From positions 1-14,500 of the forward strand of contig JAGAAE010000125.1 in assembly GCA_017615405.1 (NCBI GenBank): 14,500 nt of DNA, read 5' to 3'. Shown here piece after piece: positions 1 through 5,197 of the stretch; positions within the stretch are counted from its first letter, which is position 1, and each line of letters starts with the position of its first letter. The notes beneath the pieces are model-generated. The model searched no databases and was not told the origin of the DNA. It was given only the letters and a program-made list of their open reading frames with translations. The DNA is from Clostridia bacterium. Its GTDB lineage: Bacteria; Bacillota; Clostridia; Oscillospirales; Acutalibacteraceae. Position numbers and translations under genes: made by a program.

Positions 1-1070
1 AGGATAGACGCGAGCCATTTAAGAACGCCGTCACCGATTTCGTGACCGTGTGTGTCGTTGATACTCTTGAAATGGTCGATATCGATAAGGGCAAGCGAAA
101 TGTGAGCGGTAGTGTCTATCGAGTGATACATTTCGTCAAAAATGCTGCGGTTCTGGATGCCGGTGAGGGAATCGTGGGAAGCGTCGTAGGTCAGTTTCTC
201 CTGCTGGATCTTGGTCTTTTCAAGCACCTTGTTATAAAGCACGGCAAAGGTCCGCATTTCGGCAGGACCCTTTACGGGCAACAGATCCTTATTGACGATA
301 AGCTTTGAATTTCTGCGCAGGGGTCTTATAAGGAACGTCGAGGTAAAAGCAACGTTTATAAGAAGGACACAGAGCAGAACGATTATAAGGATCATTTGTA
401 TCTGCTGGTATCTTGAAAACAAAGCCGAGTTCTCCCGTTCGCGCTTTTCGGTCTCCGAAAGAAGTTCCTTGGTATATGTGCCGACGCTGTTGTAGATATT
501 ATCCTTATAATTGTCGTAGGTGGTGCTGCTGACGAGTACCTTGGCAAGCTCGATCTTTTCCTCGTTCGACATAGCCTTCTCGGCAGACGTCAGTTCGTAA
601 TTAAGCACCTCTTCCGGGTATAGATCCATATCGACCCCGTTCGCTTCGAGGACGAGTCTCATCGAGTGATATTCAATATTCATCAGCTGAAAGGAGTAGT
701 TGACCGCGCTTTCGAGAAAAGCGTTCTTAACGTCCTCGTTAAGGTAACTGTCTATCGTTTCAAGCGCCTTTTGCCTGCGTTTGTCGACGTTTGCCTCTTT
801 AAAATAGTTTTTGAGGCTGGTGAGGTTGCCTGAATATGCAAAGTTTCTGACCTGTTTCGTAAGGTAGTCCGACGCTTCGTGAATGTCCTCCGCCGCGGTG
901 CGGCAGGCAATGTATTCTTTAGTCGCATCGTAGAATTCTTCATAAGTGGAGTGAGCCATGTAGACGACGAACGACAAAACAACGGTAACGATGACCGTGA
1001 AAACTATAATGAAAATATTAAAGACCTCAAGCCTGAAACCGGTGACTTTGCCTACGTTCTTTTCTTTCAT
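1..1070 (-). CDS. Membrane-bound GGDEF diguanylate cyclase, 3' end cut off by the window edge
   Basis: Start is ATG at 1070-1068 (minus), preceded by an AAAGGAGGAG ribosome binding site; 356 codons are in the window and the gene runs off the left edge. Seen: N-terminal membrane helix about residues 16-38, an extracytoplasmic region about 40-222 without a motif I recognise (probably helical), a second membrane helix about 225-248, a short HAMP-like linker with IRPLRR and a GPAEM element, then the start of a GGDEF domain with HDSLTGI (H299-D300) and DIDHFKSINDTHGHEIGD with metal-binding D330. The GG(D/E)EF signature itself should lie just beyond the edge, so catalytic competence cannot be read, but everything before it is canonical. 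Expected role: condensing two GTP to cyclic-di-GMP at the inner membrane face in response to an outside signal. It is divergent from a riboswitch-controlled operon that should sense its product. Confidence 0.93.
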   Translation of the reverse strand, partial: MKEKNVGKVTGFRLEVFNIFIIVFTVIVTVVLSFVVYMAHSTYEEFYDATKEYIACRTAAEDIHEASDYLTKQVRNFAYSGNLTSLKNYFKEANVDKRRQKALETIDSYLNEDVKNAFLESAVNYSFQLMNIEYHSMRLVLEANGVDMDLYPEEVLNYELTSAEKAMSNEEKIELAKVLVSSTTYDNYKDNIYNSVGTYTKELLSETEKRERENSALFSRYQQIQMILIIVLLCVLLINVAFTSTFLIRPLRRNSKLIVNKDLLPVKGPAEMRTFAVLYNKVLEKTKIQQEKLTYDASHDSLTGIQNRSIFDEMYHSIDTTAHISLALIDIDHFKSINDTHGHEIGDGVLKWLASI

Positions 1071-1155
1071 GATCCATCTCCTCCTTTCGGGAATTCTGTA
1101 AGCGGTTTCCTGAAATTCTCGTTTTCAAAAAAGTTAATAAAAACAATTTATTATA

Positions 1156-1184
1156 ATTCTACAATATATTGTATAAAAAGTCAA
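1156..1184 (-). promoter_or_regulatory. Sigma-A promoter of the diguanylate cyclase gene, with embedded palindrome
   Basis: On the minus strand a TTGACT -35 box (1184-1179) and a TAGAAT -10 box (1161-1156) are separated by exactly 17 bp, about 85 bp upstream of the GGDEF gene start. The spacer contains most of a perfect 14-bp palindrome, TACAATATATTGTA (1160-1173), which overlaps the -10 box. This position would suit a repressor operator, though an AT-rich palindrome can also occur by chance. Confidence 0.72.
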
Positions 1185-1265
1185 CAGCGATTTCCCATAT
1201 GTGCTATTGACGTCGGCGCTTGTGATAAACAGCCGTTAATACCGCCGTTTTTTTCAAAAAAGCAC

Positions 1266-1294
1266 TTGACAAACGATCTTCATTGTGATAAACT
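1266..1294 (+). promoter_or_regulatory. Extended -10 sigma-A promoter of the riboswitch operon
   Basis: A perfect TTGACA (1266-1271), a 17-bp spacer, and TAAACT (1289-1294) preceded by an extended -10 TGA. Transcription should start near 1300, giving a leader of about 145 nt that carries the riboswitch. The 11-mer TTGTGATAAAC overlapping the -10 also occurs 63 bp upstream at 1220-1230, where there is no correctly spaced -35 box. Confidence 0.75.
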
Positions 1295-1318
1295 GTTAAG
1301 GCAAAAGTATCGAATATG

Positions 1319-1390
1319 AATGTTAGGCAAACCCGTTGAAAAACGGCGGCGCAAAACTATAGGGCCCGAAAAGGCAGCCAGTTGCAACGA
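1319..1390 (+). promoter_or_regulatory. Cyclic-di-GMP riboswitch aptamer, GEMM-I type
   Basis: The segment follows the GEMM-I consensus in order. AGGCAAACC (1325-1333) is followed by a hairpin CCGTT-GAAA-AACGG with the expected GNRA tetraloop, then GCGCAAA, then a second helical arm (AACT...AGTT outside, GCC...GGC inside) holding the GGGCCC receptor-like segment, and finally GCAGCCAGTTGC. The closing helix can form from TGTT (1321-1324) with AACG (1386-1389), possibly extended by CGA (1311-1313) with TCG (1393-1395). A guanine occupies the ligand-contact position in the GGCAAA box, which fits cyclic-di-GMP better than the cGAMP-selective variants; this is from memory of the family. It sits in the leader of the degenerate-EAL / surface-protein operon. 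A covariance-model search would settle the class. Confidence 0.88.
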
Positions 1391-1417
1391 GATCGTCAGG
1401 ATTTGCGTTGCTTTTTT
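1384..1417 (+). terminator. Riboswitch expression platform: intrinsic terminator overlapping the aptamer
   Basis: GCAACG (1384-1389) pairs with CGTTGC (1406-1411), followed directly by six T (1412-1417), 28 bp before the first start codon. The upstream stem strand shares AACG with the 3' strand of the aptamer closing helix, so the two folds exclude each other. Ligand-bound aptamer should block the terminator, predicting that cyclic-di-GMP turns the operon ON. The stem is short, so its strength is uncertain. Confidence 0.65.
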
Positions 1418-1445
1418 ATTTGTAAAGGTAAAGGGGGTCAAGATC

Positions 1446-2300
1446 GTGGATATGAAAGATGATGACGTTTCGGTTGAAACCGCGCTTGAAGATAACGATG
1501 ATCAAACCGACGCCAGATTTGTTAAAATGACGCTTGACTCCGGTGTTGCCCCCTTGGAGATAAGATACTCCCAGATCAACTCTTGCTATAAGAAAACCCC
1601 CGTGGCGTATCGTTCTTATACTTATATCAACAGCGTCGTTGAGGGCGTCGTTTCTCCGGAAAAGTATTCCTATGCGTCGGACGAGACCGAGGTCGGTATC
1701 CGCCTTGCGAACTTTAATCTCAAAGCGGCGATGGACGCCGTCGAGAAGTTCATAATCGCCGGCAGGGATATCGAATTCATCTCGGTACGCATTCCTCCTA
1801 AAATGGTGCTTGAAGACGATTTTTATTCGGTCATCAAAACCGTTCTTGATAAAAACGATTTCAAATTTCCCGATAAACTGTGCCTCGAATTTCCGCGAAC
1901 GGTTTTGTTTGAGGATGAGGAAAAGGTCCGTTTGGCGATACTCAGTATGAAACTTCTGAAGGTTAAGACCATGATGTCGGGCTGCGGAGAAAAGGATTCT
2001 CCGGTCACTCCGCTTGTCAATCTTCCCTTTGATTACCTTGTTTTATCGCCTTTTATTACGACACTTATCGACAACCGCGACAAAGGAAACGTCGTTTCGT
2101 CGTTTTTAGCCTTTCTTCGCGATATCCCTTCAAACGTCATAGGCGACGGAGTTTATAACGACGACCAGATAACCGCCCTTTCCCGTGCCGACTGCTTCGG
2201 GTATATCCCCTCGTCGGGATATGAAGGCGACGTATCGCACGGAAGACTTCGTATGCCGCTTGACGAGGCCTTAGCCCAAAAAGAAGAGGAGGAATTCTGA
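1446..2300 (+). CDS. Degenerate, probably non-catalytic EAL-domain protein
   Basis: About 284 residues, first gene after the riboswitch. GTG at 1446 is chosen because GGGGG at 1433-1437 sits 8 nt upstream; ATG at 1452 is the alternative. After an acidic N-terminal stretch of about 45 residues, the order of segments follows an EAL phosphodiesterase: AYRSYTYINS where EAL(L/V)RW belongs, GVVSPEKYSYASDE, an LCLEFPRT segment (E148) matching LEITES, SGCGEKDSPVTPL (178-190) matching DDFGTGYSSL, and VIGDGVYNDDQI (231-242) matching VAEGVETEEQ. The EAL glutamate, both aspartates of DDFG, the lysine, the EGVE glutamate and the QG glutamine are replaced. Hydrolysis is therefore unlikely; binding of cyclic-di-GMP or a protein partner is possible. 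No signal peptide or membrane helix. Its stop overlaps the next start by 1 nt, implying translational coupling to the envelope protein downstream. Confidence 0.78.
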   Translation: MDMKDDDVSVETALEDNDDQTDARFVKMTLDSGVAPLEIRYSQINSCYKKTPVAYRSYTYINSVVEGVVSPEKYSYASDETEVGIRLANFNLKAAMDAVEKFIIAGRDIEFISVRIPPKMVLEDDFYSVIKTVLDKNDFKFPDKLCLEFPRTVLFEDEEKVRLAILSMKLLKVKTMMSGCGEKDSPVTPLVNLPFDYLVLSPFITTLIDNRDKGNVVSSFLAFLRDIPSNVIGDGVYNDDQITALSRADCFGYIPSSGYEGDVSHGRLRMPLDEALAQKEEEEF

Positions 2301-3064
2301 TGTCAAAGGAAAGCAGAGTCGGCGTCAGTATTCACCGAACCGCGGCTGAGGTAAAAAACTATCGCAGATGGATAAAACTTGTCCCGATCGGTATCGGAAT
2401 AGCGATACTCATACTGACGATCGGTTACGTCGTTTCGGTTTTATATATGAGATTCGGCGCCTTCACCGTAAAGGTTAACAAATTTGACCATAACGAATAT
2501 GCGCTGACCCTATCCGAAAGCCCCAATTTCAATTCATATACCTCCCGTCTTAACGCCGAGATAGCCGAAAGTATTACCAATATCGACGGAAAGTCGATTC
2601 CCGAATGGGTAAACAACGTTGACGGCGAGCATAACGGAGATAACTACGTTGCCTATACCTTCTACTGCTCCAATGCGGGCGAGAAAACGGTAACCTATTC
2701 CTACGACCTTTATATAGCAAATATGACCTATGAGGTCGAAAAAGCGGTCCGCGTCCGTCTTTACGTCGATGAGAAATACGACGAAAAGAACCCCGAAAAC
2801 AACAGCGGCGATTACGTCGACTACGCCTATGCGCGAACCGACGGCGGAAAGGGCCCCGAGCCGGGGACGACGGCGTTCCAGAACGGAAACACCATCATCA
2901 AAAAAATGATAAAACACTTTAAACCCGGCGATAAAACTAAATTCACGGTGGTCATCTGGCTCGAAGGAAACGATCCCGACTGTGTCGACAAGATCTTGGG
3001 CGGCGAGTTCAAGATAGATATGGCGATAAGCGTCGTGACCTCCGAGGATAAGACAAAAACCTGA
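2300..3064 (+). CDS. Membrane-anchored extracellular protein of the TasA / SipW-substrate-like kind
   Basis: 254 residues. A short basic cytoplasmic tail, one membrane helix about residues 27-50, then an extracellular domain. The segment after the helix (RFGAFTVKVNK) and the C-terminal VIWLEGNDPDCVD...GGEFKIDM are hallmarks I associate with clostridial homologues of TasA-type, SipW-associated surface proteins; this is recognition from memory, not a search. Two cysteines outside the membrane (in FYCSNAG and NDPDC) could form a disulfide. The N-terminus lacks the STFAWFSMN signal of the next gene, so this protein probably stays membrane-anchored and may act as base, anchor or minor subunit. The start overlaps the previous stop by 1 nt and an AAGAAGAGGAGG ribosome binding site lies upstream. 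It is in the riboswitch operon, so cyclic-di-GMP probably controls it. Confidence 0.7.
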   Translation: MSKESRVGVSIHRTAAEVKNYRRWIKLVPIGIGIAILILTIGYVVSVLYMRFGAFTVKVNKFDHNEYALTLSESPNFNSYTSRLNAEIAESITNIDGKSIPEWVNNVDGEHNGDNYVAYTFYCSNAGEKTVTYSYDLYIANMTYEVEKAVRVRLYVDEKYDEKNPENNSGDYVDYAYARTDGGKGPEPGTTAFQNGNTIIKKMIKHFKPGDKTKFTVVIWLEGNDPDCVDKILGGEFKIDMAISVVTSEDKTKT

Positions 3065-3080
3065 TTTGCGAATTGACACC

Positions 3081-3098
3081 TGCCGATGGCGGTCGGCA
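3081..3098 (+). repeat. Intercistronic stem-loop before the surface-protein gene
   Basis: TGCCGA-TGGCGG-TCGGCA forms a perfect 6-bp stem with a 6-nt loop in the 75-bp gap between two operon genes, without a following T-run. It is not a standard terminator. It may be an mRNA processing or 5'-protecting structure that lets the downstream gene be expressed at a higher level. The TTGACA at 3073-3078 has no -10 box at the right distance. Confidence 0.4.
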
Positions 3099-3139
3099 AG
3101 TTCAAGATAAAAAATTTTTCAAAAAGGAGAAAAAACAAA

Positions 3140-3943
3140 ATGAAAAAACTTATCCCCGCACTTTGCATGTTGTTGGTCTCCGCTATCCTTTTGGGTACAT
3201 CGACCTTCGCATGGTTCTCAATGAACACACAGGTATCTGCAACCGGTATGCAGATCAAAGCACAGGCTGAAGGCGGTATCGTTATTTCTAACGAAGCCAA
3301 GTCGACCTGGACCGCTTCCGCAACCGCTTCACACGACAGCGTTGCCGAGCTCATCCCGACCTCTACCGCTGACGTTACCGCATGGTATCACAACACTTCT
3401 GACAATGCCGCTGATGCTAAGGCAGGTCAGGCGGCCGCTACTTATGACACTCTTACTTGTGCTGACGGCAACAGCGACGGCGTATTCACCGCAACTGTCG
3501 GAACCGAAGTTAAGAACATCTATCTTCTTAACAAGTTCTACATCAAGTCTTCCGCTGCTGAAGCTATGACCGTTACCGGCGGACTTCTTATCAATGAAGT
3601 TACCGTTTCGGGCACCGGCACAAGCGCCGCTCTTGACGCTTCTTTGAGAGTTGCTATCAAGATCGGCGGAACCGTTTACATCTATGCTCCCGTTGCCAAC
3701 GCTACCGCTTCTTACGTTGTTGCAGGTTCCGGCTCGACCACAACCTGTAAGACAACCGACAAGAACGTTGCTACAAGCGTAACCTCTATCCCCGGCAACG
3801 CTACCGACGCTCCTGTTGAGGCTCAGGTTTACCTCTACTTCGAGGGCGAAGATGCTGCCTGCAAGTCTGACAACATCGCCGCTACACTCGACACCCTCCA
3901 GGTATCTGTAAGATTCGGCACAACCGCTATCCCGACGACCTGA
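3140..3943 (+). CDS. Secreted surface/fibre protein with a SipW-type signal peptide
   Basis: 267 residues. The start ATG 3140 has an AAAAAGGAGA ribosome binding site 10 nt upstream and begins MKKL; the earlier in-frame ATG at 3086 has no such site and would place a charged stretch before the signal. Signal: hydrophobic core about residues 4-19, then STFAWFSMN (21-29) and QVSATGM, the pattern of the SipW-cognate signal class; cleavage after A34 is plausible. The mature part is rich in Ala, Thr, Ser, Val and Gly, low in charge and predicted beta-rich. It has three cysteines and ends with YLYFEGEDAACKSD...LQVSVRF, a weaker echo of the WLEGNDPDC segment of the gene before. Expected role: abundant subunit of an extracellular fibre or matrix, by analogy with TasA. 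Codon choice differs from neighbours (many GCT, TCT, AAG, AAC; few TCG and GCG), as in highly expressed genes. It is the last gene of the riboswitch operon. Confidence 0.8.
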   Translation: MKKLIPALCMLLVSAILLGTSTFAWFSMNTQVSATGMQIKAQAEGGIVISNEAKSTWTASATASHDSVAELIPTSTADVTAWYHNTSDNAADAKAGQAAATYDTLTCADGNSDGVFTATVGTEVKNIYLLNKFYIKSSAAEAMTVTGGLLINEVTVSGTGTSAALDASLRVAIKIGGTVYIYAPVANATASYVVAGSGSTTTCKTTDKNVATSVTSIPGNATDAPVEAQVYLYFEGEDAACKSDNIAATLDTLQVSVRFGTTAIPTT

Positions 3944-3959
3944 TTTTTATGATCTTTTT

Positions 3960-3985
3960 CCGGACGGGCTTGACCGCCCTTCCGG
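3960..3985 (+). repeat. Hairpin just after the surface-protein gene
   Basis: CCGGA-C-GGGC-TTGACC-GCCC-T-TCCGG, a 9-bp GC-rich stem with one C/T mismatch, 16 bp after the stop codon. No T-run follows on the plus strand, so it is either a weak or factor-assisted terminator or a 3' stabilising structure for an abundant mRNA. Confidence 0.5.
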
Positions 3986-3990
3986 GCAAC

Positions 3991-4016
3991 AATAATATTT
4001 AGCGCTAAATGTTATT
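3991..4016. repeat. 26-bp palindrome with a perfect 14-bp core
   Basis: The core ATTTAGCGCTAAAT (3997-4010) is perfectly palindromic, and flanking AATAA/TTATT extends it to 13-bp arms with one G/T mismatch. With no loop, it looks more like a dimeric-regulator operator than an RNA hairpin. It lies 208 bp upstream of the signal-peptidase promoter, which is far for simple repression. Confidence 0.5.
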
Positions 4017-4017
4017 A

Positions 4018-4046
4018 TGACGACCGGTGGACGCGACCGGTCGTCA
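4018..4046. repeat. Perfect 11-bp inverted repeat, 7-nt loop
   Basis: TGACGACCGGT - GGACGCG - ACCGGTCGTCA, begins 2 bp after the preceding palindrome. It would be a stable RNA stem on either strand, but no T-run follows on either side, so a standard intrinsic terminator is not supported. Confidence 0.55.
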
Positions 4047-4063
4047 ACGGCGCAAATAACCCT

Positions 4064-4116
4064 CGTTTTTGTTTATAAATGCCTTTATTCTTTAAAGGCA
4101 GCTATAAGCAAAAACG
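4064..4116. repeat. 53-bp two-part hairpin
   Basis: Outer arms CGTTTTTGTTTATA (4064-4077) and TATAAGCAAAAACG (4103-4116) pair over 14 positions with one T/G wobble; a 3-by-3 internal loop leads to an inner stem GCCTTT/AAAGGC (4081-4086 / 4094-4099). AATAAC occurs on both sides (4055-4060 and 4131-4136), which could be a coincidence or a short target duplication around a small mobile hairpin element. From 4117 to the promoter at 4224 I see no further structure. Confidence 0.5.
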
Positions 4117-4223
4117 GGTGAGTTGGTTTTAATAACACTTTGGTTTAGTGATCGTTTTTCTGCTTTCCCTCCGTTTCGTCCGGCGAAAGATCAAGGTCGG
4201 GATGACAAAATAATCGTTTTTTC

Positions 4224-4252
4224 TTGACTTTATCGGATCTTCGTATTATAAT
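4224..4252 (+). promoter_or_regulatory. Near-consensus sigma-A promoter of the first signal peptidase gene
   Basis: TTGACT (4224-4229), a 17-bp spacer, and a perfect TATAAT (4247-4252). The start should be near 4259, giving a leader of about 60 nt that contains a small hairpin TGCCGG-TTT-CCGGCA (4276-4290) and a GGAAGG ribosome binding site (4307-4312) 8 nt before the ATG. The palindromes at 3991-4116 lie upstream of this promoter and are not part of the mRNA. Confidence 0.88.
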
Positions 4253-4320
4253 TACCCTATGTAGTTGTCCTGTTTTGCCGGTTTCCGGCAGTAATTATAA
4301 CGAAATGGAAGGTTAAAAAT

Positions 4321-5082
4321 ATGGAAAAGAAGACCTTGAAAAAAGTCCTTTCGATCATCGGGAACGTGATTATATGGCTTTTCGTGATTTTCTCGCTTAT
4401 CATCACCGTTTGCACCATTGCGGCGCAGTCGAGCGAGGACGGAATCCCCGCCATAGGCAACACGACGATTTTGATCGTTGAATCCGATTCAATGTCGGAC
4501 ACCTTTGAAGAGGGCGACGTTATCCTCGGCAAAAAGTTATCATCCGAGGAGCAGAAATCCTTGAAAAAGGATGATATCATCACCTTCAAATCCGATCTTG
4601 ACGGAGACGGAAAGGATGAACTGAATTCCCACCGTATTTTCAAAGAGCCGGTTAAGGAAGGCAACACCGTCACCTATTTCACAAGGGGAGACAATGAGAA
4701 AAAGAGATTGGCCGCCGGTGATACCACCGAGATCGTTGATTCCTCGGAGGTTATCTGCAAGTATACCCACGTCCGCCTTGCGGGAGCCGGAAAGGTTCTT
4801 AAATTCCTTCAAACAAAGACCGGTTTTCTCGTTTGCATAGTTCTTCCGTTGGTTGCCCTCTTTATCTACGAAGGGTTCAGATTTGTCAAGAAATATCTTG
4901 AAATCAAAGGCGCCGGCAAGGTATCCGCTGAAGACGAAGAGAGGATCCGCAAAGAGGCGGTCGAAGAGTATCTGCGTTCAAAAGAAGGCGAAAACGTTGA
5001 GCCTTCCGGCGAAGCCGAAGCTTCCGATGAACCTGCCGCGGAGCCGGAGAATAACGCTTCAAAGGACGGCGGCGAAGAATAA
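4321..5082 (+). CDS. sipW: ER-type (SipW-like) signal peptidase I
   Basis: 253 residues. N-terminal membrane helix about residues 13-36, then the S26 peptidase core: ESDSMSDTFEEGDV with nucleophile S57, NSHRI with H104 in place of the lysine of ordinary bacterial type I enzymes, and TRGDN with D124. A second membrane helix follows at about 168-186 and then a charged, Glu-rich tail of about 60 residues. The Ser/His pattern and the C-terminal helix mark the ER-type group to which Bacillus subtilis SipW belongs; SipW removes signal peptides from TasA-type proteins. The likely substrate is the STFAWFSMN-signal protein encoded just upstream. The gene is transcribed alone, with its own strong promoter and a strong terminator after it, so it should not depend directly on the riboswitch. 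The symbol is by family analogy. Confidence 0.88.
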   Translation: MEKKTLKKVLSIIGNVIIWLFVIFSLIITVCTIAAQSSEDGIPAIGNTTILIVESDSMSDTFEEGDVILGKKLSSEEQKSLKKDDIITFKSDLDGDGKDELNSHRIFKEPVKEGNTVTYFTRGDNEKKRLAAGDTTEIVDSSEVICKYTHVRLAGAGKVLKFLQTKTGFLVCIVLPLVALFIYEGFRFVKKYLEIKGAGKVSAEDEERIRKEAVEEYLRSKEGENVEPSGEAEASDEPAAEPENNASKDGGEE

Positions 5083-5117
5083 TTTCCTATCACTGATCCA
5101 ATAGCTTAACAAACCGA

Positions 5118-5169
5118 CACATCCGTAGACGCGACGGTGTTTTCACCTCGCGTTTATGGGTGTTTTTTT
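5118..5169 (+). terminator. Strong intrinsic terminator after the first signal peptidase gene
   Basis: The arms CACATCCGTAGACGCGACGGTG (split here as 5118-5128 and 5129-5139) and 5144-5162 form a long stem with two small bulges and G/T wobbles around a TTTT loop, followed by seven T (5163-5169). It separates the single-gene peptidase unit from the AAA+ operon, whose AGGAG ribosome binding site (5183-5187) lies 14 bp further on. I see no complete promoter for that operon here, so read-through may contribute. Confidence 0.9.
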
Positions 5170-5197
5170 ATAAAAAAATTATAGGAGTAAAGCGAAC

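Noticed and set aside
1207..1231. A second, upstream promoter (TTGACG with TAAACA)
   Set aside because: The spacing between the boxes is about 13 bp, too short for sigma-A; only the repeated 11-mer is retained as an observation.
879..1445. Plus-strand open frames at 879-1319 and the upstream extension (1320-1445) of the EAL-like gene as coding sequence
   Set aside because: They run antisense to the GGDEF gene, across both promoters and through the riboswitch and terminator. Ribosome binding site placement supports a start at 1446.
3073..3101. Internal promoter before the surface-protein gene, based on a perfect TTGACA
   Set aside because: The hexamer 17 bp downstream is GCAAGT, unlike a -10 box, and the region is occupied by a hairpin.
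2425..3354. Long minus-strand open frames opposite the envelope protein genes
   Set aside because: They mirror the plus-strand genes, lack ribosome binding sites, and one spans two plus-strand genes; they resemble no family I recognise.
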